From Prevotellamassilia sp. (lineage in GTDB: Bacteria > Bacteroidota > Bacteroidia > Bacteroidales > Bacteroidaceae): a stretch of 9,599 bases of DNA. Shown piece by piece: positions 8,901-9,599 of the stretch. The position numbers and the translations under genes were made by a program. The stretch spans positions 1 through 9,599 of the forward strand of contig JAHAWW010000113.1 of the NCBI GenBank assembly GCA_018383375.1, in the 5' to 3' direction. The notes below the pieces were generated by a model. It did no database searches and was not told where the DNA came from. It worked only from the letters and a program-made list of their open reading frames with translations. Every line of letters begins with the position of its first letter. The first letter of the stretch is position 1.

Positions 8901-9115
8901 GCGATGCCGCCGGACGACTGAAACGCACACGGCCCGACCGCGTGATGACCGCCAACGGGAAAACCGTTGTCGTGGACTATAAGTTTGCAGCCCCACATCC
9001 TCGACATAACGCCCAAGTGGCCGACTATGTAAAGAGCCTGCACGATATGGGACACACCGATGTAGAAGGCTATTTGTGGTATGTCTACACCGGCCACATT
9101 GTGCGCGTAGACTAA
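5918..9115 (+). CDS. UvrD/RecB/AddA-like helicase with C-terminal PD-(D/E)XK nuclease
   Basis: A 1065-residue superfamily 1A helicase-nuclease of the kind that resects double-strand DNA ends for RecA-dependent repair. Helicase motifs in order: Walker A ASAGSGKT (10-17), Ia AVTFTNKATAEMK (41-53), Ib FHIETIDSFF (106-115), Walker B IMIDEFQDTSPLQW (386-399), III LVGDIKQGIYRFRGGD (418-433), IV LSDNYRSH (454-461), V VRIMTIHKSKGLE (728-740) and VI LLYVAFTRPKK (808-818). The C-terminal nuclease looks complete: His929 in GNVMHYAL, Asp1007 in RPDRV, Asp1020-Tyr-Lys1022, then Gln1033 and Tyr1037. The 13-residue D-to-D spacing equals that of E. coli RecB (D1067/D1080/K1082). Oddities are an Ala/Asp/Thr-rich low-complexity insert (518-537) and a Pro/Lys-rich linker (865-878) before the nuclease. 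An AddB-like partner would be expected but is not in this window. The protein could be called AddA or a RecB-like exonuclease; I leave the symbol blank. The gap to the kinase gene is 27 bases. Confidence 0.93.
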   Translation: MNGYLSVYTASAGSGKTFTLAVNYVAHLLSGEPMAHRHILAVTFTNKATAEMKTRILAELWNLAHGVPDRDFVEKLKELRPDVSDDQIKSRAARALGELIHNYEDFHIETIDSFFQSVLASLARELGLTASYNLEIDDRKVIAQAVDHLMASLDDRPELLRRIMSYMYARIEDDKRWDGSAELTQLASVLTKEVFLTAEDKILEILNNEEKMKGYVDTLNRKKADAINRIKKAAQQLDDSIKRNGGYGILSRGSNLETQVGKLANGDLTPNLNMLTKRAESPDEWFKKADRDKPANAALARRWTDLAAELMTTLRSEKPTYLSSQLSLQYLNPLQLVGEVGQEVRDLNAELGRFMLAMTPILFRRLVTSDDASFVFEKAGVKFHHIMIDEFQDTSPLQWANFQQLLIENLSQGNGCMLVGDIKQGIYRFRGGDWKILGRIVSDMQAQGLKPIRLSDNYRSHADIVRFNNDLFTRAGKLMKDTFDADDIADIYSDVAQNPQKGDGGHVEVRFIEKTSDKASSATADDAEATDDAANTNIADQLAASIMAENAKGTPYGDMIILVRYKAEGVKLVDYFAQQYPELPIISDEAFTLGHSEALNLLVNALRWLDCPSDTVAAAYTARAYQYHIHQRTIAWLETAAHWRDYLPAELTTQTERLKSMPLYSLCERLIALLSLHQMTGDAPYIYGFLDRVMDFADNARGGLHDFIRLWDDSLNYSAIPSPGANGVRIMTIHKSKGLEAPTIFIPYCNWFIEREKRMDVMWCTPPESPYNTLPLVAIPGKKDLAETIYAPIWKNELSDRHTENLNLLYVAFTRPKKNLYVWAEVNSQVDFTAENASKLTVANLLYKCLDGKDFCQGEPAEQGEPTPTPKKKKTVNPFKPQMKPIASPLTAVEPCTAFRQSCEASRFISGNEIPEDRRAFIDTGNVMHYALSMMQKASDLDQAFEVITEQGLMPDYKQRQTMHDLLKERLTAPQPAEWFGGNWTVSNECTLLGRDAAGRLKRTRPDRVMTANGKTVVVDYKFAAPHPRHNAQVADYVKSLHDMGHTDVEGYLWYVYTGHIVRVD

Positions 9116-9117
9116 CC

Positions 9118-9414
9118 TCCCGTAGAATCCTCACCATCCGCGTTCTAGTAAAAAAACAGAACACAGATTTAACAGACAGAACGGATGACGCGATAATCAA
9201 TATTCCAAATAATCCGTGACATCCGCGTTCTAATAAAAAAAACAGAACACGGATTGAACGGATAGAACGGATGACGCGATAATCACTATTCCGAATAATC
9301 CGTAACATCCGCGTTCTAATATAAAACAGACCACGGATTGAACTGATTAAACGGATGCCATATAAATCTATATTCCGCAAAATCCGAACAATCCGCGTTC
9401 TAATAATAACAGAA
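9118..9414. repeat. Array of three palindromic hairpin elements plus a truncated fourth, built on 9-nt phased pentamers
   Basis: It begins two bases after the helicase stop codon. Each element has a left arm of three ATCCG-like pentamers spaced exactly 9 nt, then a GTTCT core, an A-rich loop of 10-12 nt, an AGAAC-like core, and a right arm of three CGGAT-like pentamers at 9-nt spacing. Complete elements lie at 9118-9186, 9203-9272 and 9289-9356, separated by three 16-nt spacers. The first two spacers differ at one base. A fourth left arm and loop (9373-9414) stops after AGAA. The repeated word ATCCGCGTTCTA starts at 9136, 9221, 9307 and 9391 (periods 85, 86, 84). In the second element the inner 20-nt arms (9212-9231, 9244-9263) pair at 16 of 20 positions. 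Similar ATCCGT-rich intergenic repeats are familiar from Bacteroidetes genomes; their function is unknown to me. Confidence 0.85.
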
Positions 9415-9426
9415 TGAATAACCCGC

Positions 9427-9446
9427 CGCGGGGCATCGTCCCCGGC
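9427..9446 (+). promoter_or_regulatory. Small GC-rich hairpin in the leader of the last gene
   Basis: CGGGG (9429-9433) pairs with CCCCG (9440-9444) around a 6-nt CATCGT loop, and flanking CG bases could extend the stem with a bulge. It sits 15 bases before ATG 9462 and has no T tract after it, so it looks more like a 5'-leader structure than a terminator. It could equally be a remnant of another dispersed repeat. The role is unknown. Confidence 0.35.
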
Positions 9447-9461
9447 ACAACACCAAACATT

Positions 9462-9599
9462 ATGAATAACGAAAGACGTAAAGAAATAGAAGAGATAACC
9501 GCCGAATTGGAAGCCCTCAAAGAACGCATTGAAGCGTTGCAAGAAGAAGAACTAGACGCATTCGAAAATTTGCCCGAATCAATCCGATATGGCGAACGT
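9462..9599 (+). CDS. Small acidic coiled-coil protein, 3' end outside window
   Basis: Forty-six codons are visible, starting MNNERRKEIEEITAELEALK. The sequence is very rich in Glu, Lys, Leu and Ile, with heptad spacing of hydrophobics over residues 8-28, so a coiled coil is likely. The stretch LDAFENLPESIRYGER (31-46) resembles a short uncharacterised family that I recall as having an EEQEAFDNLPES-like segment followed by SERG, often met near phage or plasmid genes. That resemblance is from memory and gives no function. Composition, a clean ATG and this resemblance favour a real gene. No Shine-Dalgarno sequence is seen. The stop codon lies past the window. Confidence 0.65.
   Translation, partial: MNNERRKEIEEITAELEALKERIEALQEEELDAFENLPESIRYGER

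Larger units (their letters stand above)
9116..9461. other. Non-coding intergenic region, 346 bases, mostly repeat array
   Basis: Nearly all of this stretch is the hairpin array. The remaining 9415-9461 is a short leader for the downstream gene containing one small hairpin. I saw no TAnnTTTG-type Bacteroidetes -7 promoter element, no tRNA and no classical U-tract terminator. A 237-residue minus-strand frame crosses the region but is explained by the 9-nt phasing of the repeats plus the antisense of the helicase gene. Confidence 0.75.

Noticed and set aside
9118..9414. CRISPR array
   Set aside because: The 16-nt spacers are too short and two are nearly identical. Repeat units are degenerate internally phased palindromes, and no cas gene is present.
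8829..9542. 237-residue minus-strand frame spanning the repeat array
   Set aside because: It is antisense to the helicase C-terminus and to the start of the coiled-coil gene. Its I-R-x repeats arise from the 9-nt (3-codon) phasing of the DNA repeats and match no protein I recognise.

Overview
The window reads as a stretch of a Bacteroidales chromosome, most likely Prevotellaceae. Protein wording (SHMT, the short threonylcarbamoyl-AMP synthase, a CLC protein with CBS domains, Fmt, a RecB/AddA-like helicase-nuclease) matches what I know of that order. Start codons lack Shine-Dalgarno sequences, as is usual in Bacteroidetes. Codons strongly favour C in third position. The genus is inference; no search was run.

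Layout, all genes on the + strand: (1) the 3' two-thirds of glyA, broken by one in-frame TAA at 367-369 although both sides remain clear SHMT sequence; (2) a GC-rich hairpin (802-827), probably the glyA terminator; (3) a closely spaced run of five genes with gaps of 26 to 54 bases: tsaC-like (945-1535), CLC chloride channel (1562-3430), fmt (3464-4438), a lipid kinase with a C-terminal DUF1810 domain (4493-5890), and a 1065-residue UvrD-type helicase with a C-terminal nuclease (5918-9115); (4) a non-coding stretch (9116-9461) filled mostly by a modular array of imperfect hairpins that begins two bases after the helicase stop codon; (5) a small coiled-coil gene cut by the window end (9462-9599).

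The genes are mostly housekeeping: one-carbon metabolism and translation initiation (glyA, fmt), tRNA t6A formation (tsaC), ion transport, lipid phosphorylation and double-strand-break repair. They may form one transcription unit after the hairpin, but they do not form a single pathway. GlyA and Fmt are linked only through the folate one-carbon pool.

The points most worth a second look are the lipid kinase-DUF1810 fusion, the 9-nt-phased palindromic repeat array at 9118-9414, and the lone nonsense codon in glyA. The CLC protein has Val where proton-coupled members have Glu. I found no CRISPR array, transposase, tRNA or rRNA.
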